The notes under the pieces: model-generated
Seen by the model: only the letters and a program-made list of their open reading frames with translations
The model's database searches: none
Told to the model about the DNA's origin: nothing
Made by a program: the position numbers and the translations under genes
In this document: positions 1 through 8,663 of the stretch, piece after piece
Layout: every line of letters begins with the position of its first letter
How positions within the stretch are numbered: position 1 is the stretch's first letter
Assembly (NCBI GenBank): GCA_947384775.1
Contig: CANDIF010000011.1
Coordinates: 1-45,724, forward strand
DNA from: an uncultured Clostridium sp.
Lineage (GTDB): Bacteria; Bacillota; Clostridia; TANB77; CAG-508
Length of the DNA: 45,724 nucleotides
Direction: 5' to 3'

Positions 1-1447
1 AGTAACAGCAAAATACAATGATGGAAGCGAAGAAAATGTAACAGAATTTACATTAGAAGGAACATTAGTAGCAGGACAAGACAATACAATAACAGTAAAA
101 GCATTAAATAAAGAAACAACAATAACAGTAACTGTTGAAAAGAAAACTGGCATACCAGTTATCGAAGTTACAAGTGATGAAGTAATCACATTAGAAGTAA
201 ACAGAGATACTTATACAGCACCAACTGTAAGAATTAAAGACTTTGAAGGAAATCTAATTGCAGGAGCTATAGCAGTAGTAGGTGGAGATACAGTAGATAC
301 ATCTAAAGTAGCAACATATGTTGTAACATATAATTACACAGATAGTGAAGGAAATGCAGCTGAGCAAGTATCAAGAACAATAAAAGTTGTAGATACAACA
401 GCACCAGTATTTGAAAGCATTGACAGAACTGTAAAAGTAGTTGAAGCTGGATCAGAATTACCAGTTGCAGATTATGTAGTTACAGATAACTACGATTCTT
501 CAGAAGACATAAAAGTAGAAATAACAGGATTTGATAGTAGAAAAACAGGAATCCAAACAATAAGATATACAGCAACAGATACAAATGGAAATTCAAATTA
601 TGAAGAAATAAAAATAAATGTTGTAGATACAACAGCACCAACAATTACTCTTGTTGATGAAAGTCTTCTAACACAAACATTTACAAAAGGTGAGGGAAGA
701 TACCAAGTACCTACATTTAGAGTAACAGATAATTCATTTGAAGGAACAATCGATATATCAGAAGAAATGCCAGATGAAAATAATAGAATTATTCTTGTTA
801 GAGATGGGGTTATAAGACCAGAAATACCAGGAACATATACAGTAAAATATACAGTTTACGATGCTTCATTAAAGAGCTCAGAAATTGTTATAACAGTAAA
901 AGTCCTAGAATATCCACCAGATATTGGTTACTTCGATGGAGATGAACCAATACTTATAAAAGATGGAGACGAATTTGCAACAAGTATAATACCTGTATTT
1001 GGAGGAACTGGAGAATTAACTAATTTAAAAACAGAAGTAGTAAGCACAATTATTTCAGGAGTAACTTCATTATCAGACGGAAATTACAAATTGACAGCAA
1101 CACTTCCAGACGGAGCAACTACAACTGTAAGATTTACGATTAATACACAACCACCAAAAGTAAATGTATTAAGTAAAAATGCAGAAACAGGACTATTTGA
1201 CCAAGAAGAAGGTACATTAAAACAAAATGGTTGGTATAAAAAAGAAGTTAAAATTGTAATACCTAACGTAGAAAATATTTCAGAAGCAAGATTAGTTTGT
1301 AAAGATATTAAATTAGTAGTTAACGATATCAATCAAATTAATGGAATGATACTTAATGAAGGAGCAAACGATTGGTATACATACAGCTTATACTTGAAAG
1401 ACACAAAAGGAAGAGAAATTACATATACATTTGATGTAGACACATAA
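1..1447 (+). CDS. Large Ig-like repeat surface protein, 5' truncated
   Basis: The reading frame is open from base 2 to the stop at 1445-1447, so the start lies upstream of the window; about 481 residues are visible. The sequence begins in a Big_3-like bacterial Ig domain (motif TLVAGQDNTITVKA) and continues through DUF5011-like Ig modules. These are marked by the recurring phrase VVDTTAP (twice) and by strands such as TYVVTYNYTDSEGN and IQTIRYTATDTNGN. A further Ig-like segment precedes a C-terminal domain ending in FDVDT. I see no LPXTG motif or membrane segment at the C-terminus, so anchoring must be N-terminal, non-covalent or through a missing module. The first domain is very like those of the dockerin protein at 2979-6503, so the two are probably paralogous cell-surface or adhesive proteins. 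The ligand is unknown. Confidence 0.85.
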   Translation, partial: VTAKYNDGSEENVTEFTLEGTLVAGQDNTITVKALNKETTITVTVEKKTGIPVIEVTSDEVITLEVNRDTYTAPTVRIKDFEGNLIAGAIAVVGGDTVDTSKVATYVVTYNYTDSEGNAAEQVSRTIKVVDTTAPVFESIDRTVKVVEAGSELPVADYVVTDNYDSSEDIKVEITGFDSRKTGIQTIRYTATDTNGNSNYEEIKINVVDTTAPTITLVDESLLTQTFTKGEGRYQVPTFRVTDNSFEGTIDISEEMPDENNRIILVRDGVIRPEIPGTYTVKYTVYDASLKSSEIVITVKVLEYPPDIGYFDGDEPILIKDGDEFATSIIPVFGGTGELTNLKTEVVSTIISGVTSLSDGNYKLTATLPDGATTTVRFTINTQPPKVNVLSKNAETGLFDQEEGTLKQNGWYKKEVKIVIPNVENISEARLVCKDIKLVVNDINQINGMILNEGANDWYTYSLYLKDTKGREITYTFDVDT

Positions 1448-1456
1448 AAATTATAA

Positions 1457-1500
1457 ATAAAGAAGAATCAGTATTAAAATGCTGATTCTTCTTTATTATA
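1457..1500 (+). terminator. Rho-independent terminator after the Ig-like protein
   Basis: A 15-bp perfect inverted repeat (1457-1471 with 1482-1496) with a 10-nt loop lies 10 nt after the stop codon. It is followed by an AT-rich stretch rather than a pure T-run. Confidence 0.75.
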
Positions 1501-1595
1501 CTTTAATAGAAGAAGACTTCTATTTCTATAAATATGTAAATATAATTGTATAGAAATTTTTCCAAAAATTAGTTACAAATTCTTTCCAAAAATCG

Positions 1596-1624
1596 TTGAC
1601 TATTTATAAAAAAGAATGTATAAT
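1596..1624 (+). promoter_or_regulatory. Promoter of the cohesin-protein gene
   Basis: TTGACT (1596-1601), a 17-bp spacer and TATAAT (1619-1624) give a near-consensus sigma-A promoter. It lies 60 nt upstream of the chosen start codon and would drive the cohesin-dockerin gene pair. Confidence 0.8.
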
Positions 1625-1684
1625 TAAAGGGAAAATTTGTATAAAACAAAGAAAAACAAGGAAAAAAGAGAGGAAGATAATCAA

Positions 1685-2953
1685 ATGAAAGAGAAAATTT
1701 TATCAATTTTTATTTTTGCATTTTTATTAATAATAATAGGGATGACAAGTGTAAATGCAGCGAGCTGTGGAATAAGTGTAAGTGCACCAGCAGAGGTTAA
1801 AGTGGGAGATTCTGTAACTGTTAGGGTTTCTTTCACAACTCCAATTCCAGGAGCACAATTAAATTTAAATTATAATAATTCAGTTGTACAATATCAAAGT
1901 GATACTTTAAATGGAAGCAATTTAGGAAACAGGATAGAAGTAATACATGCGGACTATGTGAATATGTCAACAATTAGTAGTATTACATTTAATTTTACAG
2001 CTATTGCAGAGGGAACTGCAAATTTTAGTGTAAGTAGTGCAAAATTATCAGATGATATGGGAGAGAAAATTCCAATAACTTCTAATACAAGTGATAGTAC
2101 TAAAATAGTTGTTGAAAAACCATCAGGTGGAGAAGAAAACCCACCATCACAGCCAGAACAACCAAGTCAACCATCACAACCAGAACAACCATCACAACCA
2201 GAACAACCAAGTCAACCATCACAACCAGAACAACCATCACAACCAAGTCAACCAACAGAGCCAACATTTAGAAGTGACAATTCAACAGTATATACAACAA
2301 CTGCAGTAAATGTAAGATCAAGTTGTTCAACAGAAAATAGAAATAATATTTTAGGATTATTGAAACAAGGAGAAGAGATAAAAAGAACAGGAATTAGTAC
2401 TGATAATGCATGGGACAGAGTTACATATAAAGGAAGAGTAGCATATATTCGTCATGGATATTTAACTACAGAGAAGCCAGATGAAACAGACGAAAATAAT
2501 ACAGTAAATGAAACGCCAGCTGATGATAATGTAATAGGAAATGTGGTTGATAATAATGTAGTTGATGAGAACACAGCTATAGAAAATACAAATGTAAATG
2601 AAGAAAATGCTATACCAGAAGATAACAATGCTATAGCAAGTGCTACAAATGTAAAAAACAAAAAAGATGGAAAATTAATAGCAATAGTAATTAGTGCTGC
2701 AGCAATTGTAGTAGTAGGGATTATAATGTTTATTATATACAAAAAAGTAAATGACGAAGATGAGGATGACGAAGAAGAGGAAGAAGAAAAGCCTGCACCA
2801 AAGGCAACAAAAACAAACACATCAGGAAGTAATAGAACAACAGGAACAAGAAATACAGGAACAAAAAATTCAAACAGCACAACTAGAAGTACAGGAGCAA
2901 GAACAACGGGAACAAGAAAAACAACAAATAAAACGACTACTGGAAAAAAATAA
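1685..2953 (+). CDS. Membrane-anchored cohesin and SH3-domain surface protein
   Basis: The protein has 422 residues. The start at 1685 is chosen because AGGAAG lies 8 nt upstream and a clean signal peptide (about residues 1-26, ending VNA-A) follows; the upstream in-frame ATG at 1637 would put charged residues before it. Domains in order: a cohesin-like beta-sandwich (about 28-147), a Pro/Ser/Gln linker of PSQPEQ repeats (about 152-195), a bacterial SH3 domain (about 200-265, motif AVNVRSS), an acidic Asn-rich spacer, one membrane helix (about 330-352), and a cytoplasmic tail with an Asp/Glu run then Thr/Gly/Asn-rich repeats. Cohesins bind dockerins, and a dockerin protein is encoded 25 nt downstream. 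I therefore infer a membrane receptor that holds that protein at the surface, with SH3b perhaps touching peptidoglycan. No cellulase-type enzyme is nearby, so this is probably not a cellulosome. Confidence 0.78.
   Translation: MKEKILSIFIFAFLLIIIGMTSVNAASCGISVSAPAEVKVGDSVTVRVSFTTPIPGAQLNLNYNNSVVQYQSDTLNGSNLGNRIEVIHADYVNMSTISSITFNFTAIAEGTANFSVSSAKLSDDMGEKIPITSNTSDSTKIVVEKPSGGEENPPSQPEQPSQPSQPEQPSQPEQPSQPSQPEQPSQPSQPTEPTFRSDNSTVYTTTAVNVRSSCSTENRNNILGLLKQGEEIKRTGISTDNAWDRVTYKGRVAYIRHGYLTTEKPDETDENNTVNETPADDNVIGNVVDNNVVDENTAIENTNVNEENAIPEDNNAIASATNVKNKKDGKLIAIVISAAAIVVVGIIMFIIYKKVNDEDEDDEEEEEEKPAPKATKTNTSGSNRTTGTRNTGTKNSNSTTRSTGARTTGTRKTTNKTTTGKK
2141..2253 (+). repeat. In-frame tandem repeat encoding PSQPEQ linker
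   Basis: Short degenerate units built from ccatcacaaccagaacaa encode alternating PSQ and PEQ in the cohesin protein. The repeat is likely to vary in copy number by slippage and gives a flexible extended linker between the cohesin and SH3 domains. Confidence 0.85.
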
Positions 2954-2978
2954 TAATCAAAAGGAAGAAGGGTAAAGT

Positions 2979-5900
2979 ATGAGAAAATCAAAAAAAGGAT
3001 TTATTTTACTAGGAATAACAACGTCAATTATTGCTGCTAATGGAATTATGCAAGCGGTAAAACCTCTAAAGATGAACATAAATGAAAAAAGTATATTAGA
3101 ATATAACCATAATCCAGAAACAGCATTAGATAATATATTTATAGAAGATGGAATGACTATATTGCCATTTATATTTAAAACTCCTACTGAAAAATTAACA
3201 GAAACTAAGATAAGAGAAGAATTTGAAAAATGTGGACTAACAATAGAAAGTATTTCAACAGGGAATGAAGTTGGAACAGGAACAGAAATTATTGCTAATG
3301 GAAATAAATATACAGTATTGGTATATGGAGATGTAAATGGAGATGGAGAAGTAGATATATATGATGCTATGAGAATTATTAGAGCAATGAAACAAACAAC
3401 AGAATCAAATTTAAATGGAATTTATTTTAAGGCAGGAAATGTATCAAACGATGATAATATAATAGATATATATGATGCTATGAGAGAAATATCTTTCATG
3501 AAACGTATTCAAAAGAAATTAGTATTAGTTGAACCAATATCAATAAAAGAAAGCAGAACATTAACAAAAATTACAGCAACATATAATAATACAACACCGG
3601 TATCAGCTGCAACAACTTTAGACCAAATAAAACAAAATATTGAAGTAAAAGCTCATTACAGTAATGGAGATATTGAAACAGTAGCTGAATTTGAATTAAC
3701 AGGAACATTAGTTGCAGGACAAACTAATACGTTAACAATAACATTTGGTGGACAAACAGCTAATATAACAGTAACAGTTGCTGAAAGAGAATTAACAGGA
3801 ATAACAGCAAGTTATGATAATACAACACCAGTTCCAGCAACAACAACATTAGAGGAATTAAAATCAAAAATAACAGTAACAGGAACTTATAATAACAACA
3901 CAACAGGAACAATTACTGACTTTACATTAGCAGGAAATCTAGAACCAGGTGAAACAAATACAATAACGGTAAAAGCCCAAGGACAAGAATATGAAATAAC
4001 AGTAACTGTTGAAGCAGCTTCTGTAGAAAGCATAGCATTAGAAAAAGCACCTGATAAAAATAAATATAATTATGGCGAAAAAGAATTAGATTTAACAGGT
4101 GGAAAGATAATAGTAAACTGGACAGTAGGAAATCCAACTTCTTTAGATTTATCAAATGCAAAAGTAACGGGATATGATCCAAAACAAGAAGGAGAACAAA
4201 CATTAACAGTAACATATGCTGGAACAGAAACAACATTTAAAGTAACAGTTTTAGATAAAATTTCTGCACTTGAATTAACAAATACAGGAAGAACAAGCAA
4301 TGTAACAGCAGTTTCAGGTGGATATAGAACAAACTCAAAATCAGAATTCGCATTAGGAACTATTCAAGCTGTTAACAAAGATAATGTAAGTGCATTAGAT
4401 CCAAATATGATAACTTTAAGTAAAGAATTAGTTTCTTCTGATGATGCAGATGCAACTGAAGAATCTTTAACAATAGAAAAAGTTATAGATGAAAATGGAA
4501 ATGTTATATTAAAGGGAAAAACAACAACAGCTGGAACATATAAGATTATAGTAACACTTACATATGAAGGAGAAACACCAATTAATTTAGAAATTAATTT
4601 AGTAGCAGAAAAAAGTACAATTCTAGGCAGAGTGGAAGCTAAAACTGATATTGATGAGTTAAAAGTTGGACATCCAATAGAAGCAAATATTTTTGTTTAT
4701 AATGAAAATGGAGAACCAATTGCACCAGAAACAATTGAAATTGGAGAAGTACCAGGAATTACTATAACTAAATTAGATGAATATGGGGCAATTACAACTG
4801 ATTCTTCAAGAGTAAAGGCAATAAGAATTTCAACGACTTTAGAAACAGCACAAAAAGTAACCTTTACTATAAAAGCTAAAGGAACAGGTGCTAACAATGA
4901 AGTATCAACAGAAGTTTCTCTACAAGTAAAGGATGCACCAGTTTTAACTAGTGTAACAATGGATGAAACGGATATTTCACTATATACAGAAGAAAAAGAA
5001 AACACCAAAGTAGATGGAGTAAACATATATACTGTTTTCGGAGTTGATTTCTTAGATCAATTAGGAGAAGCAATAGAATATGCACCATCTAACCTTAAGA
5101 TTGTAAATGAAGATGATTTAGAATATTTATCAATGCAAAAAGGGCAAGCAGCTATTGTTGTACCAAATGTATTAATAAAAAAGACAGGAGGAACAGCACA
5201 AAAACAGGGAGTCGGATTAGATGTTAAATTCTATGACGAATCTGGAAAAGATGCAACAACAGTTGTAAAACAATTAGGTGTAGCATATAAAAAAGATTTA
5301 GAAGGAAGAGAAGTAGTATTATCTTCAATACCTGGAAAGAAAATAAAGATTATTGATTATAATAAAAATGTTATAAAAGAAATTCCTTTAAATGTAGTTC
5401 TTAAAGAATTAACTATACTAAGAATAAGTGAAGATGGAAGACAAAATATTACTAAAGATTCTACTACAGGTGCTTATGTGACACAACTAAACCAAGAATT
5501 TATTATAGGAACTATAACAGTTGGAACAGATGAAGGACCTCTAACACCTGAAATGTTAACAACAGAACTAGAGGGAAATACTGATGGAATAACAATAACA
5601 TACGAATATAATGATGCTAATCAGATAATAATAAAAGGAACTATTACAGAAGTTGGAGAATACAAAATAACACCAAAAGCAGGGGATATTAAAGTAATAA
5701 ATCCAATTATCCTAGAAGCAAAAGAAATACCAACTATACCAACAGTTTTAAATGTAGAATTATCTAAGGAGACTGTAGAGATAGGAAAGGCAACAATTTC
5801 TAACTTAAAAGTAATAACAGATTTAAACCCAAATGGAGAACAAGTTCTAGTAAGAGATATTACATTAAGTTATGATACTAATAAGATTGATGTTAAGTAT

Positions 5901-6503
5901 TTAAGTGCTACTAGTGGGTTTGAAACTGATAAAGCATTAGATGAAGTTAGTGGATTAAAAATTACAGCAAAAACAACAGAAGATACTGAAGTTGATTTAA
6001 CAATGACATTATTTGCAGGTAAAGAAAACGAAAAAACAATTACAACTAAAATTTCAGTATATAATTCAGTGCCAAGATATATTGAAGTAGATGATAGTGT
6101 TGCTTTAAGTAAATCAGACTATAATGCAGTTGCAATAAGAGCATATGCAGATGCTGAAAAGAAAAAACCAGTTACATTAACATATGATATGTTCGAAGTC
6201 AACCCAATGGAAGGAACAACAGAAGTAGCCGATAAAATTTATATAACAATACCAAGTGTTTTGATTTCAAATGGAACTAAAGAGAAAGAAAGAGAAATAA
6301 TATTGAATAATTTCCAAGATAAGGATAACAATATTATAAGTTCAAGTGGTAATAAAGAAATAACATATATAGGATTTACAGTTGAAGTACCAGACGGATT
6401 TACAGTAGAAGATACAGCTTTAAATGGAGTAACAATAACTTTAAAATCTACTGCAACAGGAGGAGAAACAAAGACAATAACTACAACATATACAGCACCA
6501 TAA
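2979..6503 (+). CDS. Dockerin-bearing multi-Ig surface protein
   Basis: The protein has 1174 residues, with an N-terminal signal or anchor segment (about residues 7-27). A type I dockerin-like pair of calcium loops follows at about 117-177: GDVNGDGEVD at 117-126 and a degenerate GNVSNDDNIID at 153-163, both followed by IYDAMR. The dockerin is at the N-terminal side rather than the usual C-terminal end. Three Big_3-like Ig domains follow (about 185-430). Then come longer beta modules, including two related ones with EFALGTI (about 432-545) and EFIIGTI (about 807-915). No LPXTG or C-terminal membrane segment is visible. The gene starts 25 nt after the cohesin gene in the same operon, so display by cohesin-dockerin binding is the simplest model. 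Target or ligand is unknown. Confidence 0.8.
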   Translation: MRKSKKGFILLGITTSIIAANGIMQAVKPLKMNINEKSILEYNHNPETALDNIFIEDGMTILPFIFKTPTEKLTETKIREEFEKCGLTIESISTGNEVGTGTEIIANGNKYTVLVYGDVNGDGEVDIYDAMRIIRAMKQTTESNLNGIYFKAGNVSNDDNIIDIYDAMREISFMKRIQKKLVLVEPISIKESRTLTKITATYNNTTPVSAATTLDQIKQNIEVKAHYSNGDIETVAEFELTGTLVAGQTNTLTITFGGQTANITVTVAERELTGITASYDNTTPVPATTTLEELKSKITVTGTYNNNTTGTITDFTLAGNLEPGETNTITVKAQGQEYEITVTVEAASVESIALEKAPDKNKYNYGEKELDLTGGKIIVNWTVGNPTSLDLSNAKVTGYDPKQEGEQTLTVTYAGTETTFKVTVLDKISALELTNTGRTSNVTAVSGGYRTNSKSEFALGTIQAVNKDNVSALDPNMITLSKELVSSDDADATEESLTIEKVIDENGNVILKGKTTTAGTYKIIVTLTYEGETPINLEINLVAEKSTILGRVEAKTDIDELKVGHPIEANIFVYNENGEPIAPETIEIGEVPGITITKLDEYGAITTDSSRVKAIRISTTLETAQKVTFTIKAKGTGANNEVSTEVSLQVKDAPVLTSVTMDETDISLYTEEKENTKVDGVNIYTVFGVDFLDQLGEAIEYAPSNLKIVNEDDLEYLSMQKGQAAIVVPNVLIKKTGGTAQKQGVGLDVKFYDESGKDATTVVKQLGVAYKKDLEGREVVLSSIPGKKIKIIDYNKNVIKEIPLNVVLKELTILRISEDGRQNITKDSTTGAYVTQLNQEFIIGTITVGTDEGPLTPEMLTTELEGNTDGITITYEYNDANQIIIKGTITEVGEYKITPKAGDIKVINPIILEAKEIPTIPTVLNVELSKETVEIGKATISNLKVITDLNPNGEQVLVRDITLSYDTNKIDVKYLSATSGFETDKALDEVSGLKITAKTTEDTEVDLTMTLFAGKENEKTITTKISVYNSVPRYIEVDDSVALSKSDYNAVAIRAYADAEKKKPVTLTYDMFEVNPMEGTTEVADKIYITIPSVLISNGTKEKEREIILNNFQDKDNNIISSSGNKEITYIGFTVEVPDGFTVEDTALNGVTITLKSTATGGETKTITTTYTAP

Positions 6504-6514
6504 TTAAGAAATAA

Positions 6515-6550
6515 AAACAGGGCGAACAAATATGTTCGCCCTGTTTATCT
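6515..6550 (+). terminator. Strong terminator of the cohesin-dockerin operon
   Basis: A 14-bp perfect stem (6515-6528 with 6533-6546) with a 4-nt AATA loop starts 11 nt after the stop codon. The stem has a GC-rich core (GGGCG) and ends in a T-rich tract. Confidence 0.9.
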
Positions 6551-6588
6551 TTATAAAAAAATAATTTTAAAAATTTTGTAAAAACCTA

Positions 6589-6617
6589 TTGCATTTTTTC
6601 GAAAAATGTAGTAATAT
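6589..6617 (+). promoter_or_regulatory. Promoter of a small gene or RNA
   Basis: TTGCAT (6589-6594), a 17-bp spacer and TAATAT (6612-6617). Transcription would start near 6624, only about 11 nt before the ATG of the 38-codon frame, so the transcript could be nearly leaderless or a non-coding RNA. Confidence 0.6.
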
Positions 6618-6634
6618 TTTTTAGGTGTAGAAAA

Positions 6635-6751
6635 ATGAAGAAATTATTAAAAGGAAGAAGTAAATATGAAAAAGTAAAAGCAATTTCTGTAATTGCTTAC
6701 TTTGTATTTTTATTTTCTCTTTTAATAATCAATATAAATATTATTAATTAA
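6635..6751 (+). CDS. Possible 38-residue single-helix membrane peptide
   Basis: This short frame has its own promoter (6589-6617), an AGGTG ribosome-binding core 7 nt before ATG, and a terminator starting at its stop codon. It encodes a basic N-terminus (MKKLLKGRSKYEKVK) followed by about 19 hydrophobic residues (AISVIAYFVFLFSLLIINI), the pattern of a small bacterial membrane protein. I do not recognise the family. The same transcript could be a small RNA: positions about 6679-6698 form a hairpin (AGCAATT paired with AATTGCT) ahead of the terminator hairpin. The isolated unit between two terminators is the main support; peptide and RNA readings are not mutually exclusive. Confidence 0.45.
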   Translation: MKKLLKGRSKYEKVKAISVIAYFVFLFSLLIININIIN

Positions 6752-6779
6752 CACTAATAGTTTTATTAGTGTTTTTTTA
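6750..6779 (+). terminator. Terminator of the small gene
   Basis: A 10-bp stem (6750-6759 with 6764-6773) with loop GTTT is followed by seven T residues. It overlaps the stop codon of the 38-codon frame. Confidence 0.85.
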
Positions 6780-6867
6780 TGTATTTAAGTTTCATCAATC
6801 TACAAAAAGATAAGGGTACAGTTTTATATTATTAAAACGACCAAAAATAAAAGGGGGAAATTTATTT

Positions 6868-8523
6868 ATGGAAGAGAGCAAAATGGTTTTAGACGTAAAT
6901 GAAAAACCAACAATCGTAAAATGGATTATTTTAGCAATCCAACATGTATTTGCTATGTTTGGAGCTACAGTGTTAGTACCAATATTAGTAAATTCAGCAG
7001 CAGGAGAAACAGTTCTTACAATACCAGTTGCATTAGTTGCATCAGGAATAGGAACATTACTTTACATATTATGTACAAAAGGTAAATCACCAGTTTACTT
7101 AGGAAGCTCATTTGCATTTATAGCTCCACTTGCAGCAGCATATTTAAAAGGTGGAATTTCAGGGGCTATGACAGGAGTTATGGCAGTAGGTTTAATTTAT
7201 ATAGTAGTTGCTACTATAATACACTTTACAGGCAAAACTTGGTTAGAAAAATTACTACCACCAGTTGTAATAGGACCAATGATTATGATAATAGGATTAG
7301 GATTAGCTCCAAATGCAGTTTCACAAATGGGCTTATCTATAGCAATGACAACAGCAAACTCAGCAACAGAAATATCAATAAAAGAAAATAAATATGTAGT
7401 TGAGTTAGGAGATAAATATTCAGTTAATCCAGATAAAGAATTTACAATAGGAACTATTAAAGCAACAGATAAAAAAGATGAAAATATAAAAATAGATGAA
7501 CAAATAGATATTACTTCTTCAAAAGAAAATTTAAAAATTGAAAAAATAATAGATAATGAAGGAAATGTTACTCTAAAAGGAAAAACTGATGAAATAGGAA
7601 ATTACACAGCTGAGATAGCTTTAAAAAATGGAGAAGAAACAGTTAAACTTGCTCCAGTTCAAGTAGATACAGTTCATGAAACATGGAAAGTTATTTTAGT
7701 TGCACTTGCAACATTCATTATAACAGCAGTTGTTATGACAATGGCAAAAGGTTTCTTAAAAGTAATTCCTTTCCTAGTAGGAATTGCAGGAGGATACATA
7801 GTAGCAGTAATAGTAGGAATAGTAGATTTTACACCAGTAATAGAAGCAGCATGGTTTAGTGTTCCAACATTTATAGTACCATTCTTACATTATACACCAA
7901 GCTTCAGCGCATTAATTACAATAGCACCAATAGCATTAGTAACAATGTGCGAACATATTGGAGACCATACATCTTTAAGTAACATTATAGGAAAAGACTT
8001 AATTAAAGACCCAGGATTAGATAGAACATTATTAGGAGACGGTTTAGCAACATTTGTAGCAGGAGCAATAGGAGGACCTGCAAACACAACTTATGGAGAA
8101 AATACTTCGGTTGTAGGATTAACAAAAGTAGCATCAGTATGGGTTATAGGACTAGCTGCAATTATAGCAATTGCAATAGGATTCTTTGGAAAATTCACAG
8201 CCCTAGTTTCTACTATACCTAATGCAGTTTTAGGGGGAGTTTCTTTACTACTATATGGATTTATAGCAGTTAACGGATTAAAAGTTTTAATTAAAAATCA
8301 AATGAATTTTGATGATCCTAAAAATGTAGTTGTAGCTTCTTCAATGCTAGTTCTTGGATTAGGTGGAGCTGTAATATCAATAATAAGTGGTGACTTATCA
8401 GTTACAATATCAGGAATGAGTTTATCAGCAGTAGTTGGTATTTTACTAAACTTGATTTTACCAGCACAAAAAGCAGAAAAAATCTCAATTAAAAAAGAAA
8501 AGAAAGAAAAAGTAAAAGCATAG
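6868..8523 (+). CDS. uraA: Uracil permease (NCS2 family) with an inserted extracellular domain
   Basis: A 551-residue nucleobase:cation symporter of the UraA/PyrP family, importing uracil across the cytoplasmic membrane. The start follows an AGGGGG ribosome-binding site. Family landmarks are clear: QHVFAMFGATVLVP in TM1, LGSSFAFIAP in TM3, LLPPVVIGPMIMIIGLGLAP in TM5, the substrate-binding Glu in MCEHIGDH (E362) and the NTTYGEN motif with E411. UraA-type permeases usually have about 430 residues; the extra length is one block (about residues 168-268) between TM5 and TM6. By UraA topology that loop faces outside. The block resembles domains of the surface protein at 2979-6503. No PyrR-type attenuator was recognised upstream. 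The gene appears monocistronic. Confidence 0.93.
   Translation: MEESKMVLDVNEKPTIVKWIILAIQHVFAMFGATVLVPILVNSAAGETVLTIPVALVASGIGTLLYILCTKGKSPVYLGSSFAFIAPLAAAYLKGGISGAMTGVMAVGLIYIVVATIIHFTGKTWLEKLLPPVVIGPMIMIIGLGLAPNAVSQMGLSIAMTTANSATEISIKENKYVVELGDKYSVNPDKEFTIGTIKATDKKDENIKIDEQIDITSSKENLKIEKIIDNEGNVTLKGKTDEIGNYTAEIALKNGEETVKLAPVQVDTVHETWKVILVALATFIITAVVMTMAKGFLKVIPFLVGIAGGYIVAVIVGIVDFTPVIEAAWFSVPTFIVPFLHYTPSFSALITIAPIALVTMCEHIGDHTSLSNIIGKDLIKDPGLDRTLLGDGLATFVAGAIGGPANTTYGENTSVVGLTKVASVWVIGLAAIIAIAIGFFGKFTALVSTIPNAVLGGVSLLLYGFIAVNGLKVLIKNQMNFDDPKNVVVASSMLVLGLGGAVISIISGDLSVTISGMSLSAVVGILLNLILPAQKAEKISIKKEKKEKVKA
7369..7671 (+). other. Ig-like domain inserted in the permease TM5-TM6 loop
   Basis: About 100 hydrophilic residues interrupt the permease. 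EFTIGTIKA, KIEKIIDNEGNVTLKGKT and GNYTAEI match, in the same order, EFALGTIQA, TIEKVIDENGNVILKGKT and GTYKIIV in the dockerin protein (DNA about 4340-4560). A second copy there has EFIIGTITV and GEYKITP. The reading frame is uninterrupted across both junctions. Confidence 0.8.
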
Positions 8524-8556
8524 AATTAAACAGATAAAAATCATTGTAAAAGCTAA

Positions 8557-8596
8557 AATAAGAGAGATTGGAATAAATTTCAATCTCTTTTATTGT
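8557..8596 (+). terminator. Terminator after uraA
   Basis: An inverted repeat around AGAGAGATTG and CAATCTCTTT, with a short AT-rich loop, is followed by a T-rich stretch starting about 35 nt after the uraA stop. Confidence 0.75.
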
Positions 8597-8650
8597 TTCA
8601 AAATGTGAAACATTTGAAGTTAAAAGTCACAAAAAAAGTTTCACATTTTT
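8594..8650. promoter_or_regulatory. Palindromic operator-like sites upstream of the phosphate symporter
   Basis: A 19-bp perfect palindrome, TGTTTCA-AAATG-TGAAACA (8594-8612), lies before the promoter at 8664. A second half-site GTTTCACATTTT (from 8638) ends about 14 nt before the -35 box and can also pair with AAATGTGAAAC at 8601-8611. The spacing suggests a dimeric repressor or activator site. The regulator is unknown; a long-range hairpin is the alternative. Confidence 0.45.
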
Positions 8651-8663
8651 TAATTATCTACCA

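Noticed and set aside
2141..2253. CRISPR-like array
   Set aside because: The short repeats have no unique spacers and are in frame, encoding a PSQPEQ linker. No CRISPR array or cas gene was seen anywhere in the window.
2452..2991. Long reverse-strand reading frame opposite the cohesin gene
   Set aside because: It mirrors the acidic and Thr-rich tail of the real gene, has low-complexity Ser/Val/Phe composition and lacks a ribosome-binding site.
1685..6503. Cellulosome cluster
   Set aside because: Only one cohesin is present and the dockerin is attached to Ig-like domains; no glycoside hydrolase or carbohydrate-binding module is seen nearby.
6780..6867. Riboswitch or PyrR attenuator before uraA
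   Set aside because: No paired anti-terminator/terminator structure or PyrR-binding loop could be recognised in the 88 nt before the start codon.
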